The notes under the pieces were generated by a model. That model was not told the origin of the DNA, ran no database searches, and saw only the letters and a program-made list of their open reading frames with translations. This document shows positions 34,826-48,382 of a stretch of 64,000 nt of DNA, one piece after another; the stretch's first letter is position 1, and each line of letters starts with the position of its first letter. Made by a program: the position numbers and the translations under genes. The stretch is from Kaistia algarum (GTDB lineage: Bacteria; Pseudomonadota; Alphaproteobacteria; Rhizobiales; Kaistiaceae), in assembly GCF_026343945.1 (NCBI RefSeq), contig NZ_JAPKNJ010000001.1, positions 186,001 to 250,000 on the forward strand, given 5' to 3'.

Positions 34826-34917
34826 TTCGCCCTAGACAACGCGATTCGCGTCGATTCAAATGAGGGTGATTCGGGCGTGGGCGTATCCCCGATCACAGCA
34901 CACATCAGGGGGCCGGA

Positions 34918-37320
<2,403 letters not shown>

Positions 37321-40289
37321 TCCGCTCGAAGGCAGCGCGCACCTCCTCCTGCGTCATACGCAGATGGGCGTCGAGCGTCGCGAAGTCCGGAAGCTCGCCG
37401 GCCCGCGCCAGCAAGGCCGGCAAGCCGCGCGGCGCGTCGGCGACGTTGAAACTTCCGCCGACGCAAAGCCGGATGATCTGGGTGAGCCGCTGGTAAAGGC
37501 TAAGCCCCGGCAGGAGGACCGCCGCCTCGCTCGCGGGAAGCAGCCCGGCGCGAGAGGCGGCGGCGAGAACGGCTTCCGTCTCGACGCCCAGCACTTCCGG
37601 ATGCTCGGCACCGTGAACGAGCTGCAGATATTGCGCCACGAACTCGATATCCACGAGGCCCCCCGGCGCATGTTTGAGATCCCACGGACCCTCGGCAGGC
37701 TTTTCCGTCTGCAGAAGCGCACGCATGTCGAGGACATCGCGCGCTATTTTTTTCGGGTCGCGCGGCGCCGAGAGTACCGACCGAATGACGGCTTCGACCT
37801 CGACGATCAGGCTGCGATCACCGGCGATCGCTCGTGCCCGCGTCAACGCCATGTGCTCCCATGTCCAGGCATCCTTGGCCTGATAGGCTGTGAACGCATC
37901 GAGACGGCTGGCGAGCGGCCCGGCATTGCCGGAGGGGCGAAGGCGGAAATCGACCGCGTATAGCGATCCTTCGGCCGTTGGCGCCGAAATCGCCGCGATC
38001 AGCCTTTGTGTCAGCCGCGCGTAATATTGGCTGCCCGAAAGCGGCCGAACGCCGTCGGAGCCAACCACATCGTCGGAAAAATCATAGAGCATCAGCAGGT
38101 CGAGATCGGACGCGGCGGTCATCTCACGGCCGCCGAGCTTGCCCATGGCGAGAAGCGCGACGCGGCCGCCCTGCATCTTGCCGTGCACCGCCTCGAATGT
38201 CTGGCGCACCTCCGCCAGAAGCCGGGCGACGACGATCTCGGCAAGCTCGGCATAAGCAAAGCCGGCGGCCCGCGCCCCGATCGTGCCTGCGATGACGCGG
38301 ACGCCGATCAGGAATGCTTGTTCCTTGCCGAAGATGCGGACGCGGTCGAGCGCCTCCTCGATCGCGCCGGCCTCGGCGAGCGTCGCATCGAGACGGGCTG
38401 TGAGGGTCTTGCGATCGGGAAGGCGGCCGAAGAAGGCAGGGTCGAGCACCGCATCGAGCACATGGGGACGGGCGGTCACCACTTCGGCCAGATGTGGCGC
38501 CGTGCCCATGATCACGGCCAGCAATCGCAGGAGGCCGGGATTGGAGCTGAGCAGCGAGAAGAGCTGCACACCGGCGGGAAGACGAGCGAGAAATCGATCA
38601 AAGGCGTTGAACGCCGCATCGGCATTGTCGGTGGTGGCGAGAGCTTCGAGCAGGACCGGCGTGATTTCGGTCAAACGCTCGCGCGCGGCCGCAGAGCGCA
38701 TCGCGGGATAGCGACCGAAATGCCAGCCGCGAATGGTCCGGCTGACTTCGCGCGGGTTGACGTAGCCAATCCCCGCCAGCGTCGACACGGTTTCGGGGTC
38801 CTCGTCGTCGCCGGTGAAGACCAGGCTGCCAATCGACGAGGAAAGCGACGGCGCGGATTCGAACAGGTGGACATAATGGTCGCGCACCTGCTCCATCGTC
38901 GCCGTTAGCGCCTTGGCGAACGCCGCAACCGTGCGAAAGCCGGAGAGCCTGGCGATGTCATCGAGATCCTGATCGGTCTCTGGCAACGAATGGGTCTGCT
39001 CGTCGCGGATCATCTGGAGGCGATGTTCGACCCGCCGCAGCGCCCGATAGGCCTCCGCAAGATCCGCAGCCGCGCCAGGCTCGATCCAGCCCTTGCCGGC
39101 AAGCGCGTCCAGCATATCGAGCGTGCGCCGGCCGCGAAGTTCAGTATCCCGCCCCCCGGCGATCAGTTGCTGTGTCTGCACGAAAAATTCGATCTCACGG
39201 ATGCCGCCGCGCCCTAGCTTGATATTATGTCCAGCAATCGCGATCGTCTCGTGACCGCGATGATCGTGGATCTGGCGCTTGATCGAATGGATGTCGGCGA
39301 TCGCCGCGTAGTCCAGATATTTGCGCCATATAAACGGCGAGAGCTCGTGCAAGAAAGCCTCGCCAGCCGCGATGTCGCCAGCCACCGGTGCCGCCTTGAT
39401 CATCGCCGCTCGTTCCCAGTTCTGGCCGCTGCCCTCGTAGTACTGGAAGGCAGCCGGCGTCGAGACGGCGAGCGGAGTGGAGCCGGGATCTGGGCGCAAC
39501 CGGAGATCCGTTCGGAAGACGTAGCCGTCCGCGGTTCGCTCCTGGAGTATCTTCACCAAGCGCCGCGTTAGCTTGACGAAAAAGCTGACCGACTCGCTCG
39601 GGTCGGCAAGCTGCGCGATCTCCGGATCGAACAGGACGATCAAATCGATATCGCTGGAATAATTCAGCTCGCCAGCGCCGAACTTGCCCATGCCGAGCAG
39701 GATCCATCCTGAGCCCTCGGCGGGCCGCTCGGGATCCGGAAGGTGGATGGCGCCAGCCTGGTGGGCTTCCGCGAGGAGGAAGTTCACCGCGGACGACACC
39801 GCGACTTCGGCAAACCGCGTCAACGCATCCGTCACCCGGTCGACGTCCCAGACGCCACCAAGATCGGCGAGACCGACGAGGAGCGCCGTCTCGGCCCGCG
39901 CCTTACGGAGACTCGCCATCAGACCTTCAGCATCGCCTTCGCGCCAAAGCCCGGCGACGCGCTCGCAGAGTTCGCTGAACCGGCGGTCCGGATCCGTTTC
40001 GAGGACCGCCAGCAGCCGTTCGACATCGACAAGCGCCGTATCCCGCAGGAAGGGCGAAGCGTCGAAGACGGAGGCGAGGAATGGCGCAATCTCGGCATGG
40101 CGCGCGGCAAGCGCCTCCCATTCGGCAAGGCGGCCGGCCTCTTTCACCGCTTCATGGATGGCGCTGAGGGCGGCCTTCAACCGGACCGCCCGCGGCGGCC
40201 GGACCTCGGCAGCGATCAACGCCGCCAGAACTGTGCCGCTTTCGGCGACCCGCGACTTGGTGCGGCTCGGCATCGCCACCCTGCTTGGT

Positions 40290-41684
40290 TCAGGCCAGGA
40301 CCGGGAACCTCAAGTTCACGACAAGGCCGGGATTCGCATCTCCCAGCGATATGACACCATGATGGAGCCTTGTCACGGCGTCGACGAGACTGAGGCCGAG
40401 ACCGCTTCCCGGCATGGTGCGGCTTTTCTCGAGGCGCACGAAACGCTGAAGCACACGCTCCCGGTCCTCGGCGGCGATGCCGGGGCCATTATCCGCCACC
40501 GTGACGACGATCCAGTCGCCTTCCCGCCGGGCCGCGATCGCGACGCGCGGCGACGTCGGGGGCGCGGCGCCGCTACGAACATATTTGATGGCATTGTCGA
40601 CCAGATTGCCGATGGCCTGGCTGATCAGTTCGCGATTTCCCGCGATCGGCAACGGATCCTCCAGCGACAGAGCGAGGAACACTTCGGATTCCTCGGCCAC
40701 CGGCTCATAGAACTCGGCGACATCGGCGAGGATCGGCGAAAGGTCGATCGGTCCCATGGCGCCGTCGGGCGAACCGGCTTCAATCCGCGCGATCATCAGG
40801 AGTGCGTTGAAGGTGCGGATGAGCTGGTCCGATTCGTCGATCGTCGCTTCGAGCGCCGCGCGATAGGCCTCGGTGTTCCCAGGCCCCGCGAGGGTGGCCT
40901 CGACCCGGGTGCGCAACCGCGTCAGCGGCGTTTTCAGATCATGGGCAATATTGTCGGAAACGTCCTTCAGCCCGTAGAAGAGATGCTCCATACGATCGAG
41001 CATCGCATTGAGGCTCTGCGCCAGACGGTCGAATTCGTCGCCGCTGCCGGTCACCTCGAGGCGGCCTGAAAGATCGCCTGCCATGATCTGACGACCAGCT
41101 GCCGAAATCGAATCGATCCGCTTCAAGACACGACGGCTGACGAAGAACCACGACCCGAGTGCCAGCACGATCAACAGGCCGACGCCGAGGAACATCGCCT
41201 TGGCGACCACCATGCGCACGCGGTCGATATCGCTGATATCGCGCCCGACCAGCAGGCGCAGGCCGTTCGGCAGCGGCAGGACCTGAACCATGGCGGTCTT
41301 GGGCCCATTCTCATCGTCGAGGCTCTTATAGGGAATGATGATTGGGTCGAGCCCGCCACGCTGCAGTAGCGCGGGAGGGACCTCGGTCACATTGCCGGCG
41401 ACGACGCGACCTTGCGAATCGGCGATGACATAGAGGCTGGCGCCGGGGACGCGGCTGCGCTGGTCGATCGCAGCCACGATGCCGGTCAGGCCGCGACTCA
41501 GCCCCTCATCGGCGAGGACGCCGATCTCCGCCTCGATCGAATCCTTCACCTGCTGCGTCAGGATGCGGTCAGTCTCGCGCGAGATCCAGCCGACAAAGAC
41601 TACGGCGAACAGCGTAAAGACCACGAAATAGATCGCGGAAAGCTTGAAGGCGGTGGTGCGGACGACTTTACCGAGCGCCGTCAC
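40290..41684 (-). CDS. Two-component sensor histidine kinase (HAMP/HisKA)
   Basis: This gene encodes a 464-residue membrane kinase. A helix near 13-34, a periplasmic domain of about 140 residues and a second helix near 165-185 are followed by HAMP. The HisKA domain has SDNIAHDLKTPLTRLRTRVE and an intact HATPase (N box NLVDNAIKY, DNGPGI, GSGLGLSL). It overlaps its response regulator gene by 17 nt. This pair sits between glnE and degP in many rhizobia and is thought to respond to envelope conditions; the stimulus is not known. Confidence 0.92.
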   Translation of the reverse strand: MTALGKVVRTTAFKLSAIYFVVFTLFAVVFVGWISRETDRILTQQVKDSIEAEIGVLADEGLSRGLTGIVAAIDQRSRVPGASLYVIADSQGRVVAGNVTEVPPALLQRGGLDPIIIPYKSLDDENGPKTAMVQVLPLPNGLRLLVGRDISDIDRVRMVVAKAMFLGVGLLIVLALGSWFFVSRRVLKRIDSISAAGRQIMAGDLSGRLEVTGSGDEFDRLAQSLNAMLDRMEHLFYGLKDVSDNIAHDLKTPLTRLRTRVEATLAGPGNTEAYRAALEATIDESDQLIRTFNALLMIARIEAGSPDGAMGPIDLSPILADVAEFYEPVAEESEVFLALSLEDPLPIAGNRELISQAIGNLVDNAIKYVRSGAAPPTSPRVAIAARREGDWIVVTVADNGPGIAAEDRERVLQRFVRLEKSRTMPGSGLGLSLVDAVTRLHHGVISLGDANPGLVVNLRFPVLA

Positions 41685-42348
41685 GGATCATGTATCCTGC
41701 GCCCCGAACCGTATGGACGAGTTGGTCGGGATAGCCCTTGTCGACCTTGGAGCGCAGTCGAGAGATGTGAACGTCGATGACGTTGGTCTGCGGATCGAAA
41801 TGATAGTCCCAGACGTTCTCCAGCAGCATGGTCCGCGTCACGACCTGCCCTGCGTGCTTCATGAGATATTCAAGCAGGCGGAACTCGCGCGGCTGGAGCG
41901 CAATGGCGGCGCTGCCGCGGCGAACCGTGTGGCTCAGCCGGTCAAGCTCCAAATCGCCGACGCGCAGGATCGTCTCCGCTTCGCCGGGCTTGCGGCGGCG
42001 AGCCAGGACCTCGACGCGCGCCAGAAGTTCCGAGAACGCGTAGGGCTTGGCGAGATAATCGTCGCCGCCAGCGCGCAGCCCGGTGACGCGATCATCGACC
42101 TGGCCTAGCGCCGACAGGATGAGGACGGGCGTGTCGTTGCCCTTGGCCCTCGCTTCCGAAACCAGTGAGAGACCGTCCTTCTTCGGAAGCATGCGGTCGA
42201 CGACCAGCACGTCATAGCGATTGGACTCGGCCAGAAACGCCCCCTCCTCGCCATCGGCGGCGTGGTCGGGCACATGGCCGGCCTCCTTCAACGCTTTGGT
42301 GAGGTAGGCGGCCGTTTCACGATCGTCTTCGACGAGAAGGATTCGCAT
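41668..42348 (-). CDS. OmpR-family response regulator
   Basis: This 226-residue regulator has a receiver domain with the acidic pair EDD (7-9), phospho-acceptor Asp51 in LVVDRMLP and the conserved Lys in YLAKPYAFSELLARVE. A winged-helix OmpR/PhoB DNA-binding domain runs from about 125 to 222 (ending VRGAGYMIRDGAR). It is the cognate partner of the kinase at 40290-41684. It follows degP with an intrinsic terminator between, so the regulator-kinase-glnE group has its own promoter in the roughly 50 bp before 42348 or relies on read-through. Confidence 0.94.
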   Translation of the reverse strand: MRILLVEDDRETAAYLTKALKEAGHVPDHAADGEEGAFLAESNRYDVLVVDRMLPKKDGLSLVSEARAKGNDTPVLILSALGQVDDRVTGLRAGGDDYLAKPYAFSELLARVEVLARRRKPGEAETILRVGDLELDRLSHTVRRGSAAIALQPREFRLLEYLMKHAGQVVTRTMLLENVWDYHFDPQTNVIDVHISRLRSKVDKGYPDQLVHTVRGAGYMIRDGAR

Positions 42349-42402
42349 GGCGATAGCTTAACCGATTGGAGACGGAAGCAGGAGCCCGCAAGCGGACCCA
42401 AC

Positions 42403-42436
42403 AAAAACGGCAGGCGGGTCATAGGACCCGCCTGCC
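42403..42436 (-). terminator. Intrinsic terminator downstream of degP
   Basis: On the minus strand a 12-bp perfect stem (arms 42425-42436 and 42409-42420, GGCAGGCGGGTC and its complement) with a 4-nt loop is followed by G then TTTTT. A second 12-bp inverted repeat (arms 42444-42455 and 42472-42483, loop 16 nt) lies just before it, making a tandem hairpin at the degP 3' end. Confidence 0.9.
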
Positions 42437-42499
42437 GGGGTTTCCGACTTCCGCCTAGGAAAATTACGCCGGGCGGAAGTCGGATCTATGCAGGTTGGG

Positions 42500-44035
42500 T
42501 CAGGCCTTGCCGAACGGCAGGGCGACGAAGCGGGTCTGGTCGCCCGACTTGATACGGATCAGGACGGCCTTCATGCCAGCTTTCTTGGCATCGACCACCT
42601 CGCGCTCGACATCGCCAGGACGCGAAACTTCGCTGCCGCCGACCGCGAGGATGATGTCGCCGGCCTGGATGCCCTGCTCGGCCGCCGCGCCATTGGGATC
42701 GACGTCCGAGACGACGACGCCCTTGTCATCCGGCGAGGCCGACAAGGCGAGGCCGAGATCGGCAACCGAGGACGGCTTCACGTCCTCCTGCGCCGCGGCG
42801 ACCTTCTGCTCTACCGGCATCTTGCCGAGCTTGACTTCGACCGTCTGGTCCTTGCCATCGCGCCAGATGCCGAGCTTGACGGTCGCGCCCGGCGCATAGC
42901 CGCCGATGACCTGCGACAGGTTGCGGGCATCGTCGATCTTCTTGCCGTCCACGGTGAGGATCGCGTCGCCCGACTTGATGCCGGCGAGCGTGGCCGGGCT
43001 GCCATCCTGCGGCTCGGCGACCAGAGCGCCCTTGGCATCGGCGAGCTTCAGGCTGTCGGCAATGTCCTTGGTCACCGGCTGGATCTGTACGCCGAGCCAG
43101 CCACGGACGACTTCGCCATGTTCCTTCAGGTCGGCAATGACGCGCTGGGCGGTCGCGGCCGGAATGTCGAAGGCGATGCCGACGCTGCCACCCGACGGCG
43201 AGTAGATCGCCGTGTTGATGCCGATGACCTGGCCGTTCATGTTGAAGGTCGGGCCACCGGAATTGCCCTTGTTGACCGAGGCGTCGATCTGGATGAAGTC
43301 GTCATAGCTCGACGAGCCGATGTCGCGGCCCAAGGCCGAGACGATGCCCGCCGTGACCGTGCCGCCGAGGCCGAACGGGTTGCCGACCGCGACCACCCAC
43401 TGGCCGACGCGCACTTCGCCCGGAGCGAACTCGACGAAGGTAAACTTCTGGCTACTGTCGTCGACCTTGAGCAGGGCGAGATCAGTCTTCGGATCCTTGC
43501 CGATCAGGCGAGCGGTATATTCCTTGCCGGCCGCGTCGGTGACGGTGAAGTCGGTCGAGCCGTCGACGACGTGATTGTTAGTGACGACATAGCCGTCCTC
43601 GGAGATGAAGAAGCCGGAACCGAGGCCAACGGCCTTATGGCTGGGCGAATTCTTCCAACGGTTCGGACCGTTCTGGCCGCCTTGGCCGTTCTGCTGGTCC
43701 TGGAACTGCTTGAAGAAACGCTCCATCGGCGAGCCGGGCGGGAACTGCCCCGGGTTCGGGAAACCATTGCCCGAATCTTCGTCCGAAGCATCGGCGATGT
43801 CGGCCTTGACGCGGACACTGACGACCGCCGGCTTCACCTTGTCGACCAGATCGGCAAAATCGGGGATCACCGCCGGGGCCTGGATGCGGACCGCATCGGC
43901 ATAGGCCGGCGTGCGGTTGCCGAGCACGGCTTCACCCGCAACGCCGCCAACGATGACGGCGGCGAGCGCCGTACCGAGAAGGACACGGCTACGGATGCGG
44001 CGAGCGGTCTTGGGCGAGGTGTTCAGTTCGGGCAT
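42500..44035 (-). CDS. degP: Periplasmic serine protease, DegP/HtrA family
   Basis: This gene encodes 511 residues. The N-terminal signal-anchor is residues 15-38 and the trypsin-like domain has the catalytic triad His155 (TNNHVV), Asp185 (KTDLALLKV) and Ser259 (GNSGGP). Two PDZ domains follow (about 300-390 and 415-500). A Gln/Gly/Asn-rich LA loop runs from about 112 to 125. The ATG at 44035 has a GGTGGAGA site. It degrades or refolds misfolded envelope proteins under stress. A tandem hairpin terminator follows the gene. Confidence 0.95.
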   Translation of the reverse strand: MPELNTSPKTARRIRSRVLLGTALAAVIVGGVAGEAVLGNRTPAYADAVRIQAPAVIPDFADLVDKVKPAVVSVRVKADIADASDEDSGNGFPNPGQFPPGSPMERFFKQFQDQQNGQGGQNGPNRWKNSPSHKAVGLGSGFFISEDGYVVTNNHVVDGSTDFTVTDAAGKEYTARLIGKDPKTDLALLKVDDSSQKFTFVEFAPGEVRVGQWVVAVGNPFGLGGTVTAGIVSALGRDIGSSSYDDFIQIDASVNKGNSGGPTFNMNGQVIGINTAIYSPSGGSVGIAFDIPAATAQRVIADLKEHGEVVRGWLGVQIQPVTKDIADSLKLADAKGALVAEPQDGSPATLAGIKSGDAILTVDGKKIDDARNLSQVIGGYAPGATVKLGIWRDGKDQTVEVKLGKMPVEQKVAAAQEDVKPSSVADLGLALSASPDDKGVVVSDVDPNGAAAEQGIQAGDIILAVGGSEVSRPGDVEREVVDAKKAGMKAVLIRIKSGDQTRFVALPFGKA

Positions 44036-44150
44036 CGCTATCTCCACCTGAATTTCACGATGAGAGCCTTGCGGGGGCTGCATCTCATGGAAACACCATG
44101 GAGGGTCGGACCTTACGGTCGCCTGTCACCGATGTGAATTCTTGGTAATG

Positions 44151-44612
44151 TCAGCGCGCTTCGTCCTCGGCGACGAGCGCCTTAAGCCGTGCTTCCTCTT
44201 CGGCACTCAAAGCCGCCGGCGGCGAGCGTCCCGAACGGCGATACAGCAGGAGGAAAAGGCCGCCGCCAACAAGGATCGCCAGCGGTGCCGCGCCCCATAG
44301 CAGGGCATTATGCCAGGCGAAAGCCGGCCGCAGCAGGACATATTCGCCGTAGCGATCGACGAGGAACGCCTTGACCGCCGCGTCGCTGTCCCCGGCCTTC
44401 AGCCGCTCGCGGATCAGGAGACGCAGATCGCGCGCGATCGTCGCATCGGAATCGTCGATCGACTGGCTCTGGCAGATGAGGCAGCGCAGCTCCTCCGAAA
44501 GCGAACGGGCGCGTGCCTCCAGCGTCGGATCCGGCAGGACCTCGTCGGGCTGGACGGCTGCCGCGGGAACGGCTGACAGAAGGAAAAGCATCAGGGCGAA
44601 GAGAGCGCGCAT
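44151..44612 (-). CDS. ccmH: Cytochrome c maturation protein CcmH (CycL)
   Basis: This 153-residue membrane-anchored thiol-disulfide protein has a signal peptide at 1-19 and the redox motif in EELRCLICQSQSI (Cys44, Cys47). A C-terminal membrane helix (LLWGAAPLAILVGGGLFLLL) is followed by a short cytosolic tail. It reduces apocytochrome CxxCH cysteines and delivers them to CcmF for haem ligation. The start lies 2 bp after the ccmF stop. It is the last gene of a ccmI-E-F-H (cycHJKL) operon. Confidence 0.95.
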   Translation of the reverse strand: MRALFALMLFLLSAVPAAAVQPDEVLPDPTLEARARSLSEELRCLICQSQSIDDSDATIARDLRLLIRERLKAGDSDAAVKAFLVDRYGEYVLLRPAFAWHNALLWGAAPLAILVGGGLFLLLYRRSGRSPPAALSAEEEARLKALVAEDEAR

Positions 44613-44614
44613 GC

Positions 44615-46594
44615 TCACTCCGCCGCTACGGCAACGGCCCGGCGGGCCGGCTTTGGTGCGCCGACGCGGAGGCGGCGGTCCGAAAGCGAGAGCAGACCGC
44701 CCGCGGCCATCACCAGCGTTCCGAGCCAGATCAGCGTGATCAGCCGCTTCCAATAGACACGGACCGTCGTCGAGCCGTCAGACTTGATATCGCCGAGCGA
44801 AACATAGAGCTGCGAGAAGCCGAAAGTCCGGATCGCCGACTCGGTCGTCGGCATGTTCTGCACCTGATAGAGCCGCTTCTCGGGCGCCAGCGTGCCCACC
44901 GTCGAGCCGCCCTCGCGAATGGTGAAGCGCACGGCCGTGCCCGTGTAGGTGCCGCCGGCGACCGGCAGGAAGCGGTCCATGGTCAGCGTGCGCGAGCCGA
45001 TCGTGACGCTGTCGCCCAGCTTCATGGTCGTGATGGTTTCGCTGTTCCAGGCGGTCGAGGCGACGATGCCGAGCACGGTCATCCCGACGCCGAAATGCGC
45101 CACCGTCGTGCCCCAGGCCGAACGGGGAAGGCCGACGCCGCGGCGCAGGCTCTCGGCCAGCGGGGCGCGGAAAAGGCGGATTCGGAAGGCCACTTCCGAA
45201 AGCGAGCCAACCATCAGCCAAACGGCAAGTGCGACACCGAGGAAGGCGAGCGCCGAGGACAGGCCCGAGGCGATGAGCCCGACGAGCACGACCGCGAGCG
45301 CCGCGAGGAACGCCACGAAAAGCCTTTGGCTGGCAGCGAGGATATCGCCGCGCTTCCAGGCCAGAAACGGCCCGAACGGGACGGCAATCAGCAGCGGCAC
45401 CATCAAGGGCCCGAACGTCATGTTGAAGAACGGCGCGCCGACCGAGATCTTCCCGCCGGTCAGGGCTTCGAGAACCAGCGGATAGAGCGTGCCGGTCAGG
45501 ACCGTGGCGCAGGCCGCCGTCAGGATCAGATTGTTGAAGACGAGCGCGCCCTCGCGGCTGATGGGCGAGAAGACACCGCCGGGCGTGAGCGAGCCGGCTC
45601 GCGCCGCGAACAGGGTCAGTCCCCCGCCGATGAAAAGGCAGAGGATGCAGAGGATGAAAACGCCGCGCGTCGGGTCGCTCGCAAAGGCGTGGACCGAAGT
45701 CAGGACGCCGGAGCGGACGAGGAAGGTGCCGAGCAGGGACAGCGAGAAGGTCAGCACGGCGAGCAGGATCGTCCAGATCTTCAGCGCGTCGCGCTTTTCC
45801 ATGACGACAGCGGAGTGCAGCAAGGCCGTCGCCGACAGCCACGGCATGAAGCTGGCGTTCTCGACCGGATCCCAGAACCACCACCCGCCCCAGCCGAGCT
45901 CGTAATAGGCCCAGTAGGATCCCATCGCGATGCCGAGCGTCAGGAACAGCCAGGCAGCCAGCGTCCAGGGCCGAACCCAGCGCGCCCATGCCGCATCGAT
46001 CCGGCCGTCGATCAGCGCGGCGATAGCAAAGGAGAACGAGATCGAGCAGCCGACATAACCGAGATAGAGCAGCGGCGGATGGATGGCGAGGCCGATATCC
46101 TGCAGCACCGGATTGAGATCATGGCCCTCGGCCGGGGCCGGATTGAGCCGCAGGAACGGGTTGGAGGTCGCCAGGATGAACAGGAGAAAGGCGGTGCCGA
46201 TCAGGGACTGAATGGCGAGAACCAGCGCCTTCAGCCGCATGGGAAGGTTGTTGCCGAAGAGGGCGACCAGCGCGCCGAACAGCGCCAGGATCAAGACCCA
46301 GAGCAGCATGGAGCCTTCGTGGTTTCCCCAGACGCCGCTGATCTTGAAGATGAGCGGCTTCATCGAATGCGAATTCTCGACGACGTTGACGACCGAGAAA
46401 TCCGAGACGAGATAGGCGTGGGTCAACGCCGCGAAGCTCGCTGCGACGAAGACGAATTGCGCGATCGCGGCGGCCGGCGCCACCGCCATCAGCGGGCCGT
46501 CATGGCGCAGCGCGCCGACCAGCGGCAGGACGGAGCCGACGATCGCGAGCGCCAGGGCCAGCACCAGCGCGTAATGGCCGAGTTCGACAATCAT
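44615..46594 (-). CDS. ccmF: Haem lyase subunit CcmF (CycK)
   Basis: This 659-residue polytopic membrane protein is of the CcmF/CcmC haem-handling family. The tryptophan-rich WWD motif is in [20 protein letters not shown] (about 227-246), and flanking periplasmic histidines (for example [11 protein letters not shown] and HSAVVM) can ligate haem. It takes haem from holo-CcmE and attaches it to apocytochrome c. The ATG at 46594 overlaps the ccmE stop by 4 nt. Confidence 0.96.
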   Translation of the reverse strand: MIVELGHYALVLALALAIVGSVLPLVGALRHDGPLMAVAPAAAIAQFVFVAASFAALTHAYLVSDFSVVNVVENSHSMKPLIFKISGVWGNHEGSMLLWVLILALFGALVALFGNNLPMRLKALVLAIQSLIGTAFLLFILATSNPFLRLNPAPAEGHDLNPVLQDIGLAIHPPLLYLGYVGCSISFSFAIAALIDGRIDAAWARWVRPWTLAAWLFLTLGIAMGSYWAYYELGWGGWWFWDPVENASFMPWLSATALLHSAVVMEKRDALKIWTILLAVLTFSLSLLGTFLVRSGVLTSVHAFASDPTRGVFILCILCLFIGGGLTLFAARAGSLTPGGVFSPISREGALVFNNLILTAACATVLTGTLYPLVLEALTGGKISVGAPFFNMTFGPLMVPLLIAVPFGPFLAWKRGDILAASQRLFVAFLAALAVVLVGLIASGLSSALAFLGVALAVWLMVGSLSEVAFRIRLFRAPLAESLRRGVGLPRSAWGTTVAHFGVGMTVLGIVASTAWNSETITTMKLGDSVTIGSRTLTMDRFLPVAGGTYTGTAVRFTIREGGSTVGTLAPEKRLYQVQNMPTTESAIRTFGFSQLYVSLGDIKSDGSTTVRVYWKRLITLIWLGTLVMAAGGLLSLSDRRLRVGAPKPARRAVAVAAE

Positions 46595-47061
46595 TGGATC
46601 GCCCTCGGCGCCGGGCCTTCGGCGGCGGTCTCGGGCCGCCACTCGCCGCTCTTCTTCAGCGCCTCGACCACTTCCTTGGGCATGTAGGTCTCGTCATGCT
46701 TGGCGAGGATCGTATCGGCGGCGAAGAAGCCGGCCGGATCGACCCGGCCCTCCGCCACGACGCCCTGCCCCTCGCGGAAGAGATCGGGCAGGATGCCGAC
46801 ATAGTGGATCGTAACCGCCGCCTTGCCATCAGTCACGGCGAAGCGCACGGCGCCGCCATCCTCCTTGACGAGGCTGCCGGTCTCGACAAGGCCGCCGAGG
46901 CGCAGGCGCCGCTCGGGTCCCGGCGGGCTGGTGGCGATCTCGGACGGTGTCGCGAAGAAGGCGATGCCATCCGACATCGCGTAGAGCACGAGCCCGACGG
47001 CGAAGACGAGAACCGCTCCCGCTACGCCGATGAGGCTGAGACGCCGTTGCTTCCTCGTCAT
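46591..47061 (-). CDS. ccmE: Haem chaperone CcmE (CycJ)
   Basis: This 156-residue protein has an N-terminal membrane anchor (9-30) and a periplasmic OB-fold. The haem-binding His122 is in [11 protein letters not shown] with Tyr126 nearby, the classic CcmE signature. It covalently carries haem from CcmC to CcmF. The ATG at 47061 gives the family-typical MTRKQRRL start. It lies between ccmI (28 bp) and ccmF (4-nt overlap). Confidence 0.96.
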   Translation of the reverse strand: MTRKQRRLSLIGVAGAVLVFAVGLVLYAMSDGIAFFATPSEIATSPPGPERRLRLGGLVETGSLVKEDGGAVRFAVTDGKAAVTIHYVGILPDLFREGQGVVAEGRVDPAGFFAADTILAKHDETYMPKEVVEALKKSGEWRPETAAEGPAPRAIQ

Positions 47062-47089
47062 GATCGCGATGCCGTCCCGTTCTTCGTTC

Positions 47090-48241
47090 TCATGGCGCCG
47101 TGCCGACGCCGTTGTCCGCGGCCGCCTTCTCGACGGCAGCCAGGACCGTGCTGTTGCCGGCCAGCGCCTTGCGCGCCTTGTCGAGGGCGGCTTGCGCATC
47201 GGCCGGACGCCCCAGCACGATATAGGCACGAAACAGCCGCGCCCACCCCTCGGCGTCGTCCGGCGAGGCATCGAGACGCGCGGCGAGGCCCGCGACCATT
47301 CCCTCGATCATCTGCTGGCGCGCGGCCGGCGTCTGCTGGGACGCCGCGGCGACATCGGCGGCGGTCGGCCCGGGTGCGGCCTGACTGGAAGCCATCGGTC
47401 CCGTCGCAACCGGTCCAGCCGAGCCGCCCTGCACCTTTTCCAGCTCGGCCTTCGCGACCGGCAGCCATGGCGCATCGGCGGGCGAATCGGCGATCAGCCC
47501 GTTCCACGCCGCGATCGCCTCGTCCTTGCGGCCCGACTGGCTGAGCGCGACGGCGAGATAGAAGCGCGCGCGGGCATTGCCGGGATCGCCCTGAAGCGCC
47601 CGCTCGAAGGCGGTCCTCGCCTCTTCCGTGACCAGGCCGCCATGGGCGCGCGTCACCGCCTCGCCGAAGAAGGCGTCGCGCTCCGGCGTCGCGCCAAGTA
47701 TGCGGCGCGAATTGTCGAAGGCGCGGGCGGCGTCGTCGAAGCGGCCGACGCGCATATAGACCGGTCCCAGAACCTCCCAGCCCTTGCCGTCTTCCGGATC
47801 CTGGGCGAGATGCGTCTCGACCTTGAGCACCAGGCTTTCCAGCTCGGGGTCAGCCGCAGCCGCGCGCCGTTCGGCGATCGGCTGGTCGATCAGATTGGGG
47901 GAGCCCAGCGCCAGATAGGTGCCAACCGCAATGAGCGGAATGGCGATGACGGCCGCGAAGGTCGCAAGAGCCCGGACAGGGGACGATCCCGCTGGATCTG
48001 CCGCGCTCGCCTCATCGGTCTTCAGCAGGCGGCGGGAGATTTCGAGGCGGGCGGCGTCGGTTTCCGCCTCGCCGATGAGGCCGCGCTCGCGGTCGCGATC
48101 CAGCTCCGTGAGCTGGTCGCGATAGATCGCGCGCGCCGATGGGTCGGCGGAAACGGCCCCTGCCCGCGAACGTCCCAGAGGAACGAGTATCGCGAGCGAA
48201 GCGGCGGCCGTCAGAACGGCCATGGCGATCCAAAGCAGCAT
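47090..48241 (-). CDS. ccmI: Cytochrome c biogenesis protein CcmI (CycH)
   Basis: This 383-residue protein has two N-terminal membrane helices (1-22 and about 93-113) with an intervening cytoplasmic coiled-coil-like loop ([22 protein letters not shown] type). A periplasmic TPR domain follows ([21 protein letters not shown] and later repeats) that holds apocytochromes for CcmFH. The ATG at 48241 has a GGAGA site; an upstream ATG adds twelve non-family residues. It is the first gene of the cycHJKL cluster. Confidence 0.93.
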   Translation of the reverse strand: MLLWIAMAVLTAAASLAILVPLGRSRAGAVSADPSARAIYRDQLTELDRDRERGLIGEAETDAARLEISRRLLKTDEASAADPAGSSPVRALATFAAVIAIPLIAVGTYLALGSPNLIDQPIAERRAAAADPELESLVLKVETHLAQDPEDGKGWEVLGPVYMRVGRFDDAARAFDNSRRILGATPERDAFFGEAVTRAHGGLVTEEARTAFERALQGDPGNARARFYLAVALSQSGRKDEAIAAWNGLIADSPADAPWLPVAKAELEKVQGGSAGPVATGPMASSQAAPGPTAADVAAASQQTPAARQQMIEGMVAGLAARLDASPDDAEGWARLFRAYIVLGRPADAQAALDKARKALAGNSTVLAAVEKAAADNGVGTAP

Positions 48242-48382
48242 CGGTCTCCAATGCCCTGCAGGCTGGCGGCGCCCCAAGCGGCGCCTCGCGCATTCAGGGC
48301 CCCGAATAGCCTCTAGCCATTCGGGCGACCGTCCGCATAGCGCAATCTGTCACAGGCGCGTTTGCGCCCGCTCAAATTACCG

